A stretch of 48,658 nucleotides of DNA from Acinetobacter zhairuonensis (GTDB taxonomy: Bacteria > Pseudomonadota > Gammaproteobacteria > Pseudomonadales > Moraxellaceae), in the NCBI RefSeq assembly GCF_022601715.1, contig NZ_JAKVIM010000026.1, positions 1 to 48,658 on the forward strand. Reading direction: 5' to 3'. The notes below the pieces were generated by a model, which worked only from the letters and a program-made list of their open reading frames with translations, ran no database searches and was not told the DNA's origin. This document shows positions 35,170 to 43,023 of this stretch, in pieces. A program made the translations under genes and the position numbers. How positions within the stretch are numbered: position 1 is the first letter of the stretch; each line of letters begins with the position of its first letter.

Positions 35170-35619
35170 ATGGTACGTACACGTTCAATGGATCAGAAAA
35201 TAGAAGATGGACCACGTTTGAGTTATATGATTGCTCGTTTAGATCGGGTGGTCAGTCAATATTTAACAGAACATTTAAAAGACTTGGATATTACCTTGCC
35301 GCAATTTACTGCGCTGTCTGTCTTGGCATCCAAAAGTAATTTATCCAATGCCAAACTGGCTGAACGGTCATTTATGAAACCGCAGTCCGCCAATAAAACC
35401 TTGCAGGATTTGCTGAGTAATGGCTGGATCGAAAAGAAGCCCGATCCAACGCATGGTCGGCGGATATTAGTGACTGTGACTGAAACGGGCTTAGTGAAAC
35501 TGGCTGAATGTAATCAAGTGGTTGCAGCTTTGGAGCAGAAAATGTTGCAAGGGATTGATCTGAATTTGGCTTATCTGATTCGTAATAACCTAGATATTAT
35601 GGTGAATAATCTGAAATAA
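35170..35619 (+). CDS. hcaR: MarR-family repressor, HcaR-like
   Basis: Winged-helix regulator of 149 aa. The DNA-binding part is at about residues 45-105 (LPQFTALSVLASKSNLSNAK, then the recognition helix MKPQSANKTLQDLLSNGWIE and the wing RKPD-like region KKPDPTHGRRILVTVTETG). N- and C-terminal helices form the dimer interface. In ADP1 HcaR represses the hca genes and is released by hydroxycinnamoyl-CoA thioesters. The start ATG has only a weak ribosome binding site; a second in-frame ATG lies six codons on. Assignment rests on family and position next to hcaK. Confidence 0.8.
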   Translation: MVRTRSMDQKIEDGPRLSYMIARLDRVVSQYLTEHLKDLDITLPQFTALSVLASKSNLSNAKLAERSFMKPQSANKTLQDLLSNGWIEKKPDPTHGRRILVTVTETGLVKLAECNQVVAALEQKMLQGIDLNLAYLIRNNLDIMVNNLK

Positions 35620-35763
35620 ACACCCGTTTGCTGATGGTGAATGATGATGAAATATCACGATCAGTGCTAAATGCATTGGGGTAGGAATACGTTCTTGACC
35701 AGAAAGCTATTGTCACCAGCGGAATGAAGTTGTTAGCATGGCTTAAAAGTTTTTGTATAAAGT

Positions 35764-36459
35764 GTGGCTAGGATGTCTTCAGGACAACAAGTTTTAATTA
35801 AATTAAGAAAAATGATTATTGCTGGGGAACTGGAAGGCGGCAGTCGTATCGCTGAAATTCCGACAGCAGAATTACTAGGCGTGTCACGCCAACCTGTGCG
35901 TATGGCGTTTCGCTTGCTTGAACAAGAAGGGCTGTTGCTTAAGAATCCGACCCGTGGTTATACAGTCCGCGAGATTTCAAATGAATTGGTCAATGATGCT
36001 TTGGAAGTTCGTGGCGTGTTAGAAGGTCTAGCTGCTAAGACTTTGGCTGAACAAGGTTTATCGGCTGAGCAGCAGCAGATCCTCAAAAACTGTATTGAGC
36101 AAATTGAACAGCTTTTTGTGGAAAATACTAAATTTAACGAAGAAATCCTAGAGCGATATCATGAATATAATGTGATTTTTCATGACACCATTATTCAAGG
36201 GGCGCAAAATGTTGCTTTGATTCAGGCATTGGCGAAAAACAATCAGCTTCCAATGGCTTCGGTGCAAGCGATTACCTATGATCAATCACGGGCATTATCG
36301 GAATATCGACGCCTGCATTATGCGCATATGCAACATTGCTCAATTTATGAAGCATTGCTGCAACGCCAATCGGGGCGTGCCGAAACTTTAATGCGAGAAC
36401 ACAGCAGTGTTGCTTTGTTGGGCGAAACGCTCAGAAATATTCTGTCTGAAGCATCATAA
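35764..36459 (+). CDS. vanR: GntR/FCD-family vanillate repressor VanR
   Basis: Regulator of 231 aa with an N-terminal winged helix (VLIKLRKMIIAGELEGGSRI, AEIPTAELLGVSRQPVRMAF, LLEQEGLLLKNPTRGYTVRE) and a C-terminal FCD ligand domain (ALEVRGVLEGLAAKTLAEQG, then HDTIIQGAQN with likely metal/ligand histidines). It resembles Caulobacter VanR closely as I recall that sequence. VanR leaves its operator ATTGGATCCAAT when vanillate binds, and that exact sequence lies before vanA in this window. I keep the GTG at 35764 because MARM aligns with the start of Caulobacter VanR; the ATG at 35773 is the alternative. It faces vanB tail to tail. Confidence 0.85.
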   Translation: MARMSSGQQVLIKLRKMIIAGELEGGSRIAEIPTAELLGVSRQPVRMAFRLLEQEGLLLKNPTRGYTVREISNELVNDALEVRGVLEGLAAKTLAEQGLSAEQQQILKNCIEQIEQLFVENTKFNEEILERYHEYNVIFHDTIIQGAQNVALIQALAKNNQLPMASVQAITYDQSRALSEYRRLHYAHMQHCSIYEALLQRQSGRAETLMREHSSVALLGETLRNILSEAS

Positions 36460-36465
36460 AATTTT

Positions 36466-36489
36466 CCCACCCAAAAGCCTTTGGGTGGG
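36466..36489. terminator. Bidirectional terminator between vanR and vanB
   Basis: CCCACCCAAA / TTTGGGTGGG with a 4-base loop, preceded by ATTTT. It lies between the convergent stops of vanR and vanB. Confidence 0.8.
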
Positions 36490-36498
36490 TGATCTGAC

Positions 36499-37443
36499 TT
36501 ATAACTCAATCACGAGGTTTTTGGACTTCGAACGAGAGCAACAAGGGGTGAATTGATTATTCAAAGCGCGCTCTTCATCGGTCATAAACATATCTCGATG
36601 ATCTGGGGTTCCAGAAACCACACGGGTAATACATGTACCGCAAATCCCTTGTTCGCAAGATACAGGTACGTCAAAACCGTGTTCTAGTAGGGCTTGAGTT
36701 ACCGTCTGTTCTGGGTGAATTTCAATGCGACGTCCAGTGCCTGCAATTTCCACGGTAAATGCTTCATCATTTTCATGTTTGCTTTGTTGTGCTACAAAAT
36801 GTTCTTGATGTAGCTGCTCGGTTTGCCAGCCAGCTGTTTCTGCAGACTGCATAACGAACTGCATAAAGCCCGTTGGACCACAGACATAAAGATGTTTATC
36901 TGAAGTTGGCTGCTGCAATACCTGCTGCATATTACATTGTGTTTCGTCTTGATCCTGAATATGGAAATGTACCTGATCAGGAAAATGCGTAGTTAAATTG
37001 CCATAAAAGGCAATCATTTCATGCGTACGGACGAAATAATGCAGTTCAAAAGGAATATTTTGTGCTTTTAAGCGATAGGCCATAGAAAGGATTGGGGTAA
37101 TCCCAATGCCTCCAGCAAATAAAACCGCTGTTTTCGTGTTTGGGTGTAGGGCAAATAAATTACGAGGTTGCCCAATACTTAACACATCGCCTTCATGATA
37201 GTCATTATGCATGCAGCGTGAACCACCACGTGAGTTTTCATCTTGTAGTACCCCAATCACATAGCGGTTTTGTTCACTAGAACAATTCGAAAGAGAGTAT
37301 TGGCGGATCAGTCCATTTTTAAGATGCACATCAATATGTGACCCGGCCTCAAAGCGCGGCAAAGCCGAGCCTGAGGTTGAAACAAGTTCAAATGCACGAA
37401 TGGAAGGGGTAAGTTGGTGAATCTTATTGATCATAACGTCCAT
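36499..37443 (-). CDS. vanB: Vanillate O-demethylase reductase subunit VanB
   Basis: Class IA oxidoreductase of 314 aa that carries electrons from NADH to VanA. The FMN/FAD-binding part has IRQYSLSNCS, the NAD part has AVLFAGGIGITPILSMAY and LYVCGPTGFM, and the C-terminal plant-type [2Fe-2S] domain has Cys263, Cys268, Cys271 (SCEQGICGTC) and Cys301 (PCCSR). PDHRDMF after the cluster loop is standard for VanB. The ATG has AAGGATTAAC upstream and lies 12 bases after the vanA stop, so vanAB is one operon. Confidence 0.93.
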   Translation of the reverse strand: MDVMINKIHQLTPSIRAFELVSTSGSALPRFEAGSHIDVHLKNGLIRQYSLSNCSSEQNRYVIGVLQDENSRGGSRCMHNDYHEGDVLSIGQPRNLFALHPNTKTAVLFAGGIGITPILSMAYRLKAQNIPFELHYFVRTHEMIAFYGNLTTHFPDQVHFHIQDQDETQCNMQQVLQQPTSDKHLYVCGPTGFMQFVMQSAETAGWQTEQLHQEHFVAQQSKHENDEAFTVEIAGTGRRIEIHPEQTVTQALLEHGFDVPVSCEQGICGTCITRVVSGTPDHRDMFMTDEERALNNQFTPCCSRSKSKNLVIEL

Positions 37444-37455
37444 GTTAATCCTTCT

Positions 37456-38532
37456 TTAAATTACGTGAATATTCGGAAATTTAACCACTTCAGGTTGTAC
37501 AGCAGCTTGTCTTTCCTCATTCAATAAGCGGTCAATAATTTTGCGCGATTGAACCCCACCTGCATCAATATTCAGCATGAGCAGTTTACGTTGTGGATTA
37601 TTCAGAATGTTTTGTTGCTGTTGTTCCAGCATTTCCAAATCTTCAGTAAAGATTTTGCCTTGTCCTTCACGAATTTTATCAGTAAGTTCGCTATTTTCAG
37701 GCTGGAAGTTGCGAGCCATACCCCAGAAATACCAATGTGATGTTTCTGTTTCAGGGGTAATAAAATCCACCACAATTGAAGAGACTTTTTTGTCTTTAGG
37801 GGCGTCATAACCGCCATGACCTGCATGTGCTACACCCACTTCAATATGCACATTACTTGGTGCAAAGAAGTGACAGCGCTGCCAACGATCGACTGGAACA
37901 TCATCGGCTAAGTGATTACCACGGAGGGCCATTTGCCAAAATGGCGGTGCGATGACCTTTTCCATATAACGTTCGGTAATCACATGATCGCCATCAACTT
38001 TGGTGGTCGGTAAGGATTCATCAATTTCTTTTTGACCAATACTGCTGGAATGCACATAGGTTTCATGGGTTAAGTCCATGAGGTTATCAATCATCAAACG
38101 GTAATCGCAATGGATGTGGAATAAGCCACCGCCATAACTCCATTCAGGATGATCTGCCCATTCCAAAACAGGGAGTTTGGATTCATCGGCAAGGCTTTTT
38201 TCCCCTGGCCAGACCCAAATAAAGCCAAATTTTTCTACGACTGCATAAGCCTTGTTGCATGGGAAGCCGTTTACGCGTTGAGCAGGCATAGAAATGGTTT
38301 TACCTTCACAGCCCATCACCAGACCATGATAACCACACACTAAATTACCATCTTCAACATAACCTAATGACAGCGGTGCACCACGATGCGGACAGAAATC
38401 CTCGACAGCAGCAACCTTATTTTCTTTACCACGATAAAAAACAATTTTCTCGCCACAGATCGTACGACCAAGGGGTTTTTCTTGAACTTCTTCTGGACGG
38501 CATGCTACATACCAAGCATTTTTGATAAACAT
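37456..38532 (-). CDS. vanA: Vanillate O-demethylase oxygenase subunit VanA
   Basis: Rieske non-haem iron oxygenase of 358 aa that demethylates vanillate to protocatechuate and formaldehyde. The Rieske cluster ligands are C47, H49, C66 and H69 (CPHRGAPLSL, then VCGYHG). The mononuclear iron site is in the DNLMDLTHETYVHSSS segment (the D..H...H pattern). The N-terminus FIKNAWYVACRPEE is characteristic of VanA. The perfect VanR operator is 22-33 bases upstream of the ATG, which predicts tight repression without vanillate. It consumes the vanillate made by the hca pathway. Confidence 0.93.
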   Translation of the reverse strand: MFIKNAWYVACRPEEVQEKPLGRTICGEKIVFYRGKENKVAAVEDFCPHRGAPLSLGYVEDGNLVCGYHGLVMGCEGKTISMPAQRVNGFPCNKAYAVVEKFGFIWVWPGEKSLADESKLPVLEWADHPEWSYGGGLFHIHCDYRLMIDNLMDLTHETYVHSSSIGQKEIDESLPTTKVDGDHVITERYMEKVIAPPFWQMALRGNHLADDVPVDRWQRCHFFAPSNVHIEVGVAHAGHGGYDAPKDKKVSSIVVDFITPETETSHWYFWGMARNFQPENSELTDKIREGQGKIFTEDLEMLEQQQQNILNNPQRKLLMLNIDAGGVQSRKIIDRLLNEERQAAVQPEVVKFPNIHVI

Positions 38533-38553
38533 TGTGATGACTCCTTGTCAATT

Positions 38554-38565
38554 ATTGGATCCAAT
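38554..38565. promoter_or_regulatory. VanR operator (perfect)
   Basis: ATTGGATCCAAT, a 12-bp palindrome identical to the known Caulobacter VanR operator, 22 bases upstream of the vanA ATG. Confidence 0.88.
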
Positions 38566-38705
38566 TTATCGCATTTTGATTATGTGGTCAATTGGCATTT
38601 GGATTAATTTTAGGGTATTTATGGATTTTTACATGGATAATTCTGATTGTTAGTTGTACTATTTGTTCTTTTATTGGGGTTTAATTTATCATAATTGTAT
38701 TTATG

Positions 38706-38739
38706 GATCCAAAAACCTATCGGTATAGGTTTTTGGATC
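38706..38739. terminator. Bidirectional terminator between the sulfatase operon and vanA promoter
   Basis: Perfect 15-bp stem GATCCAAAAACCTAT / ATAGGTTTTTGGATC with loop CGGT, 9 bases past the stop of the minus-strand porin. Its left flank reads TATGGATCCAAA, which resembles a VanR site but is part of the hairpin. Confidence 0.78.
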
Positions 38740-38747
38740 GTGCTGAA

Positions 38748-39935
38748 TTAAAATTTGAGGGTGTAATGCAGCATAAAGCGCTGTTCATCTAGGCTTTTGC
38801 CATTTTTGGTGTCGTAATCAATATTCAGGAACAGGAATTTGAGGTTTTTAACCCAGTGATTCATGTCATATTGAACCAAGATGTCGCTTTCTTGTTCAAA
38901 ATTATCCTGATTATTGGTTTTGAACGAATCTCCATAGATATATTTGTAGGTAATTTTTAGACCTTTGATGTAATCCTGAAGATTATATGAGGCGACAAAA
39001 TGGTAGGATTTTTCATCGGCTTTGGTGAAGGCGCCTAAAGTCCAATTGACCATGTGGGGGATAGGCATTCCGTCTAGTTTCGGGATGCCGTCTTTACCAT
39101 AGTTCTCTTGATAGCCAAACCCTGTTTGCAAATTGCCATATTTAATAAAGTGCATGACACCTAATGAAGTGTTGTCATATTCTCCAATTTTAGCTGCTCC
39201 TATTTCATCATGACGGAACAGGCGTATTTTCGTAGTATGTTGAGGGGTCCAATTATAATCTAATGCAAAATAACTCTGGTTGATGATGTCTTGTAAATAA
39301 CCATCATAAAATTTCCATGAGTATTTGCTGGTTTTACCATCCCAACTTAAAAAATATAAGCCGTCTGACTCTTGTTTGGAAATGGCTAACTTGTGGTAAT
39401 CCTCCTCATTTCGGGGGGAGTAACGGTTAATTAAGCCTAGATTAAAATTCTGATTTTGATATTTATATTTGAGCTCTGCACCTTTGTAGTTGACTCTTAA
39501 CTGATGAGTGTCGACTTGAGGTGTAAGCGGATCATCTGGTGTGAGTTCACCAAAATTAAATCGAGCATTCTGATATTCAATTCCCGCACCTAGACCATAT
39601 TTTGTGTAGTCTTGCGCTTGTGATTTGCTGACAGGATCAAAAGGAAGTACAAAATCATTGCTATGCTGATCAGAGCTGAGGCGATAAGCATATTGCAGGC
39701 TAGGCATAAGATGAAGCTGTACTTGGTCAATTTTCATAGACCAGTCGCCCCTATAGAGAAAACCTTGGCTTAAACTACTGGAGTCACTGCTGTTGCTGTC
39801 TTCGTAGTCTCGATCGAAACTAAAGGTTTTTAAAACCAGATCGTTTTTAAAATTGTAAGATTCGGCACTGTGTGCTGAACAACAGGCAAAAAAAGCCCCT
39901 GAGATGAAAATCCCATTTTTAAAAATATGTTTCAT
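38748..39935 (-). CDS. OprD-like outer membrane porin
   Basis: Porin of 395 aa with a signal peptide (FKNGIFISGAFFACCSAHSA). The mature start, ESYNFKNDLVLKTFSFDRDY, has the OprD-family FDRDY hallmark, and the protein ends FMLHYTLKF as beta-barrels do. It is more divergent than the two other porins of the window. It is the last gene of an operon with the sulfatase and its activating enzyme (11 bases after the latter), so it may admit aryl sulfates or release products; the substrate is inferred. ADP1 also has a porin in its van region (vanP), but I do not claim orthology. Confidence 0.72.
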   Translation of the reverse strand: MKHIFKNGIFISGAFFACCSAHSAESYNFKNDLVLKTFSFDRDYEDSNSSDSSSLSQGFLYRGDWSMKIDQVQLHLMPSLQYAYRLSSDQHSNDFVLPFDPVSKSQAQDYTKYGLGAGIEYQNARFNFGELTPDDPLTPQVDTHQLRVNYKGAELKYKYQNQNFNLGLINRYSPRNEEDYHKLAISKQESDGLYFLSWDGKTSKYSWKFYDGYLQDIINQSYFALDYNWTPQHTTKIRLFRHDEIGAAKIGEYDNTSLGVMHFIKYGNLQTGFGYQENYGKDGIPKLDGMPIPHMVNWTLGAFTKADEKSYHFVASYNLQDYIKGLKITYKYIYGDSFKTNNQDNFEQESDILVQYDMNHWVKNLKFLFLNIDYDTKNGKSLDEQRFMLHYTLKF

Positions 39936-39946
39936 TTTAATTCCAT

Positions 39947-40918
39947 TTAAAAACGTTTGACTGTCCTAAAACCAACATGACTGGTGGCTAAATCGAGTTC
40001 TTGTGGGTGTCTTGCGGCAGCACGGTAACGTGCACAATAGTTGGATGCACATAAATAAGAGCCACCTTTAATGGTGTACTTCAATACCTCGCTATGGTTG
40101 ACCCGATATTGCGCGGGGTCTCCCATGTGCTGGTCTCGTGGTCCTGTATATGGGGTTTGCGTCCATTCCCATACATTGCCAATCAGGTCGTATAACCCGA
40201 ATGGATTTTTGTCAAAACACCCGACAGGTGAAACCTCAGAAAAACCATCATTTTGGTTATTTTGATAAGGGAATTCACCTTGCCAATAGTTGGCAGTGAT
40301 GTGACCATTATGTTGAGGACCTAGATCGGAGTTTTGCTGAAATCCCTTTGCTGCATATTCCCATTCAAGCTCGGTGGGTAAATCATGTCCTAACCAATTT
40401 GCATAGGCATAGGCATCATTCCAAGTCACCATTCGCACTGGTTCATTCGGTTGAGGCTGCTTGCTGCTTTTTGGTCCCCAAGGGTGTTTCCAGTTGGCAC
40501 CTTGTTCAAACGTCCACCAATTTAACTCTGCAACGGGTTGGGTGGGTTGAACGAACATGGCTGCGCCATTTTGTTTTTCTGCATCCGTAATATAGCCTGT
40601 TTGTTTCACAAACTCAGCAAACTGTGCATGGGTTACCTCTGTTGCATCAATTAAAAAAGCAGGAACCTGACTGGTTGTTTGGTTGAGTGGTCGTTCATCA
40701 TCATATCCATTGGTGGTGCCAAGTTGTATGCTTCCTTGTGGAAGTTTGACCATTCCAGCATCTTTCTGCGAAGGCCAGCCATGAGGCAAGCCTGAATAGG
40801 CTGCGCACTTGGTGCGATTACCTAAATCTGAAACAGAATTCTGGTTGGCTTTATGGGAGCTATCTTGGCAAGCACATAATAGGATCAATGATGAAGACAA
40901 AATGGCTTGCTTCATCAT
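39947..40918 (-). CDS. Formylglycine-generating enzyme (SUMF1/FGE type), lipoprotein
   Basis: Sulfatase-activating enzyme of 323 aa that oxidises the active-site cysteine of the sulfatase to formylglycine using oxygen and copper. The FGE-sulfatase core runs from about residue 60 (LPQGSIQLGTTNGYDDERPL). It includes the typical ATEVTHAQFAEFVKQTGY, LPTELEWEYAAKGF and NVWEWTQTPY. The two catalytic cysteines are C290 and C295 in GGSYLCASNYCARYRAAAR, the same spacing as in human FGE. Unusually, it starts with a lipoprotein signal (LLCAC, lipid Cys17, Gln at +2), so it would sit in the periplasm, probably at the outer membrane. The sulfatase gene lies 11 bases upstream. Confidence 0.85.
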   Translation of the reverse strand: MMKQAILSSSLILLCACQDSSHKANQNSVSDLGNRTKCAAYSGLPHGWPSQKDAGMVKLPQGSIQLGTTNGYDDERPLNQTTSQVPAFLIDATEVTHAQFAEFVKQTGYITDAEKQNGAAMFVQPTQPVAELNWWTFEQGANWKHPWGPKSSKQPQPNEPVRMVTWNDAYAYANWLGHDLPTELEWEYAAKGFQQNSDLGPQHNGHITANYWQGEFPYQNNQNDGFSEVSPVGCFDKNPFGLYDLIGNVWEWTQTPYTGPRDQHMGDPAQYRVNHSEVLKYTIKGGSYLCASNYCARYRAAARHPQELDLATSHVGFRTVKRF

Positions 40919-40929
40919 TTTTCTGTTCC

Positions 40930-42612
40930 TTATTTCTTGTTGTATTGCTCAAAATCAACTACGCCGTTCTGATCTGCATAAGATAGGTATTTGGTATTTA
41001 AAATTTTGACGACATCTGGGTGCTGTGCATAGACATTGTGCTGTTCGTTAAAATCTTTTTTTAGATTATAAAGTTCCCAGCCATGGCTCTTGAATTTTGA
41101 TGGAGAGTTTTCGACCAGTTTCCATTCATCATTTTTGGCATAGCGACTGCCATGAAGTTCTTTAAATTCATGGTAGTTTACAGGACGAATACGGGCTGCA
41201 TTGTTTTTGAGTGCTGGGATTAAGCTGTAGCCTGAAGGTTGAATTTTTTTGCTATCAGCAGGGTATAGCTGGTTAGGTTGAATACCAGCCAATTCCATCA
41301 CTGTAGGGAAAATATCGCGCACGGTTCCAAAGTTATTATTGATGCCACGATCTTTGGAAATATTACTTGGAAATTTCACGAGGAAAGGCACGCGTACGCC
41401 ACCTTCTGTGGCTGCTGATTTCCAGTAGGTAAAAGGCGTGCTGCTGACTTCAGCCCAGCGGGGTCCCATGTAGACGTAAGAAGTAGCATTGCCAATATTT
41501 TCATAGCGGTTGTCTGCGTCACCCATCGGGAAGTTGTGGTTTCCACCTTCGGCACCATTATCTGACATAAACACAATCACAGTATTGTCATACTGGTTGT
41601 GCTTTTTTAGATACTGAATCACATCACCAACGCGGTCATCCAGTTGAGTGACCATGCCCGCATAAACTTCCATTTTACGTGCTTCATATTTACGCTCTTG
41701 CGGGGTTAATTGTTCCCAACTTTTGGTGTTTAAAGCATTGTTGCCGCTATTGGCTGGATATTCAGTATTTACGGGGATTAAACCTAATTTTTTCTGTTTA
41801 TTAAATCGTGCCATTTTAATGGCATCATAACCTTGATCATATTTGCCTTTATACATATCACGATATGGTGCTGGTGCTTGAATAGGCCAGTGCGGAGCGG
41901 TGTATGCCATATAAGCAAAAAAGGGTTTGTTCTGGGTGTTCTTGTTCAGATATTCAAATGCTTTTTGGGTAAAGAAATCTGTGGAGTAGTAGTGATCTGG
42001 TAACGATACTTTTTGGCCATTTTCAGTATATTGTGTGGTGCGTGGATAATTCTGAGGTTGCTCTTTATAGTGTAGGTCGAATCCATCCAATAGTGCGAAA
42101 GATTGGTCAAAACCACGTGCTTTGGGGTTTTGATTTGTCTCAAAACCTAAGTGCCATTTACCTACCATAAAGGTGTAATAATCTTTATGTTTAAGCATTT
42201 CTGCAAGCGTATAAGCATTTTGGGTGAGGTGCCCAGAGTAGCCGTCTATTTTCAATAATGCGCGAGGACTATCTGCGCCAACCAATTTCTCTTGTCGTTT
42301 GGAGGTTTCATACATCGCTCCTAAACCTACCACATGATTGTCGGCACCCGTCATCAGTTGCGCACGTGTGGGTGAGCACATAGAGGATGTATGAAAGTTA
42401 AATAGCATTTTTCCTTGTGTCAGTAGGCTGTCGATGTGGGGAGTTTTAATTTCACTACCGTAGGCACTAATGTCGGAAAAACCCAAGTCATCGGCTAGAA
42501 TAATCATGATGTTTGGTGGAGCTTTGACTTGGTTAGCCGCATAGCTAGGTTCAATCAAAGTGCTTGCGAGGATTAAGCCAAGGGATAATTGGCTTAGTTT
42601 TGTGTGTGTCAT
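40930..42612 (-). CDS. Periplasmic arylsulfatase (type I, formylglycine-dependent)
   Basis: Sulfatase of 560 aa that hydrolyses sulfate esters, likely aryl sulfates. It has a signal peptide (LGLILASTLIEPSYA) and so acts in the periplasm. Metal-binding D41 and D42 are in IILADDLGFSD. The maturation motif is C79-S-P-T-R83 followed by AQLMTGADNH, the Cys-type sequence modified by FGE. VGKWHLGFE and FMSDNGAEGGNH carry further active-site residues. It is close in type to Pseudomonas AtsA, which as I recall lacks a signal peptide. It is the first gene of the sulfatase-FGE-porin operon. A VanR-like operator lies 114 bases upstream, so regulation by vanillate, not only by sulfur supply, is likely. 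Confidence 0.87.
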   Translation of the reverse strand: MTHTKLSQLSLGLILASTLIEPSYAANQVKAPPNIMIILADDLGFSDISAYGSEIKTPHIDSLLTQGKMLFNFHTSSMCSPTRAQLMTGADNHVVGLGAMYETSKRQEKLVGADSPRALLKIDGYSGHLTQNAYTLAEMLKHKDYYTFMVGKWHLGFETNQNPKARGFDQSFALLDGFDLHYKEQPQNYPRTTQYTENGQKVSLPDHYYSTDFFTQKAFEYLNKNTQNKPFFAYMAYTAPHWPIQAPAPYRDMYKGKYDQGYDAIKMARFNKQKKLGLIPVNTEYPANSGNNALNTKSWEQLTPQERKYEARKMEVYAGMVTQLDDRVGDVIQYLKKHNQYDNTVIVFMSDNGAEGGNHNFPMGDADNRYENIGNATSYVYMGPRWAEVSSTPFTYWKSAATEGGVRVPFLVKFPSNISKDRGINNNFGTVRDIFPTVMELAGIQPNQLYPADSKKIQPSGYSLIPALKNNAARIRPVNYHEFKELHGSRYAKNDEWKLVENSPSKFKSHGWELYNLKKDFNEQHNVYAQHPDVVKILNTKYLSYADQNGVVDFEQYNKK

Positions 42613-42725
42613 ATGACAGTCCTTGAAAGTTCTTTTTTAGTGCATCATGCAACTAAGATATTTTTGTATTGAGCGCTTTGCTTAAAGGTCGGTGGCGCTA
42701 ATAATAATAATAAATCACTTTAATG

Positions 42726-42737
42726 ATTGGATCCACA
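42726..42737. promoter_or_regulatory. VanR-like operator, sulfatase side
   Basis: ATTGGATCCACA matches 10 of 12 positions of ATTGGATCCAAT and lies 114 bases upstream of the sulfatase start in the 411-base divergent region. The rest of that region (42613-43023) has no gene. Confidence 0.6.
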
Positions 42738-42839
42738 TTTTTTTAAAATAAAAAATTAGATGTATAAAATATTGTTATTTAATTGATATTTATATTATTA
42801 ATAATATTTTTCATAATTATGAGATTGCTATATTGATTT

Positions 42840-42851
42840 TTTGGATCCAAA
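42840..42851. promoter_or_regulatory. VanR-like operator, transporter side
   Basis: TTTGGATCCAAA is a perfect palindrome matching 10 of 12 positions of the VanR operator, 172 bases upstream of the transporter start and 103 bases from the other site. Confidence 0.6.
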
Positions 42852-43023
42852 CAAGCAGTATAGAAAAAGAGCAGGATGCTCTATAACACTGGTCTTCGCA
42901 CAGGATCAACTTCAATTCTTAATTATTCCGTCAAGGCAATTATGGATAAGGATATGCATAATCACCGAATGCTACTTTCCTGCATGCTCGTAAGCATTTC
43001 TTATCCGAATTGAGAGGCACACA

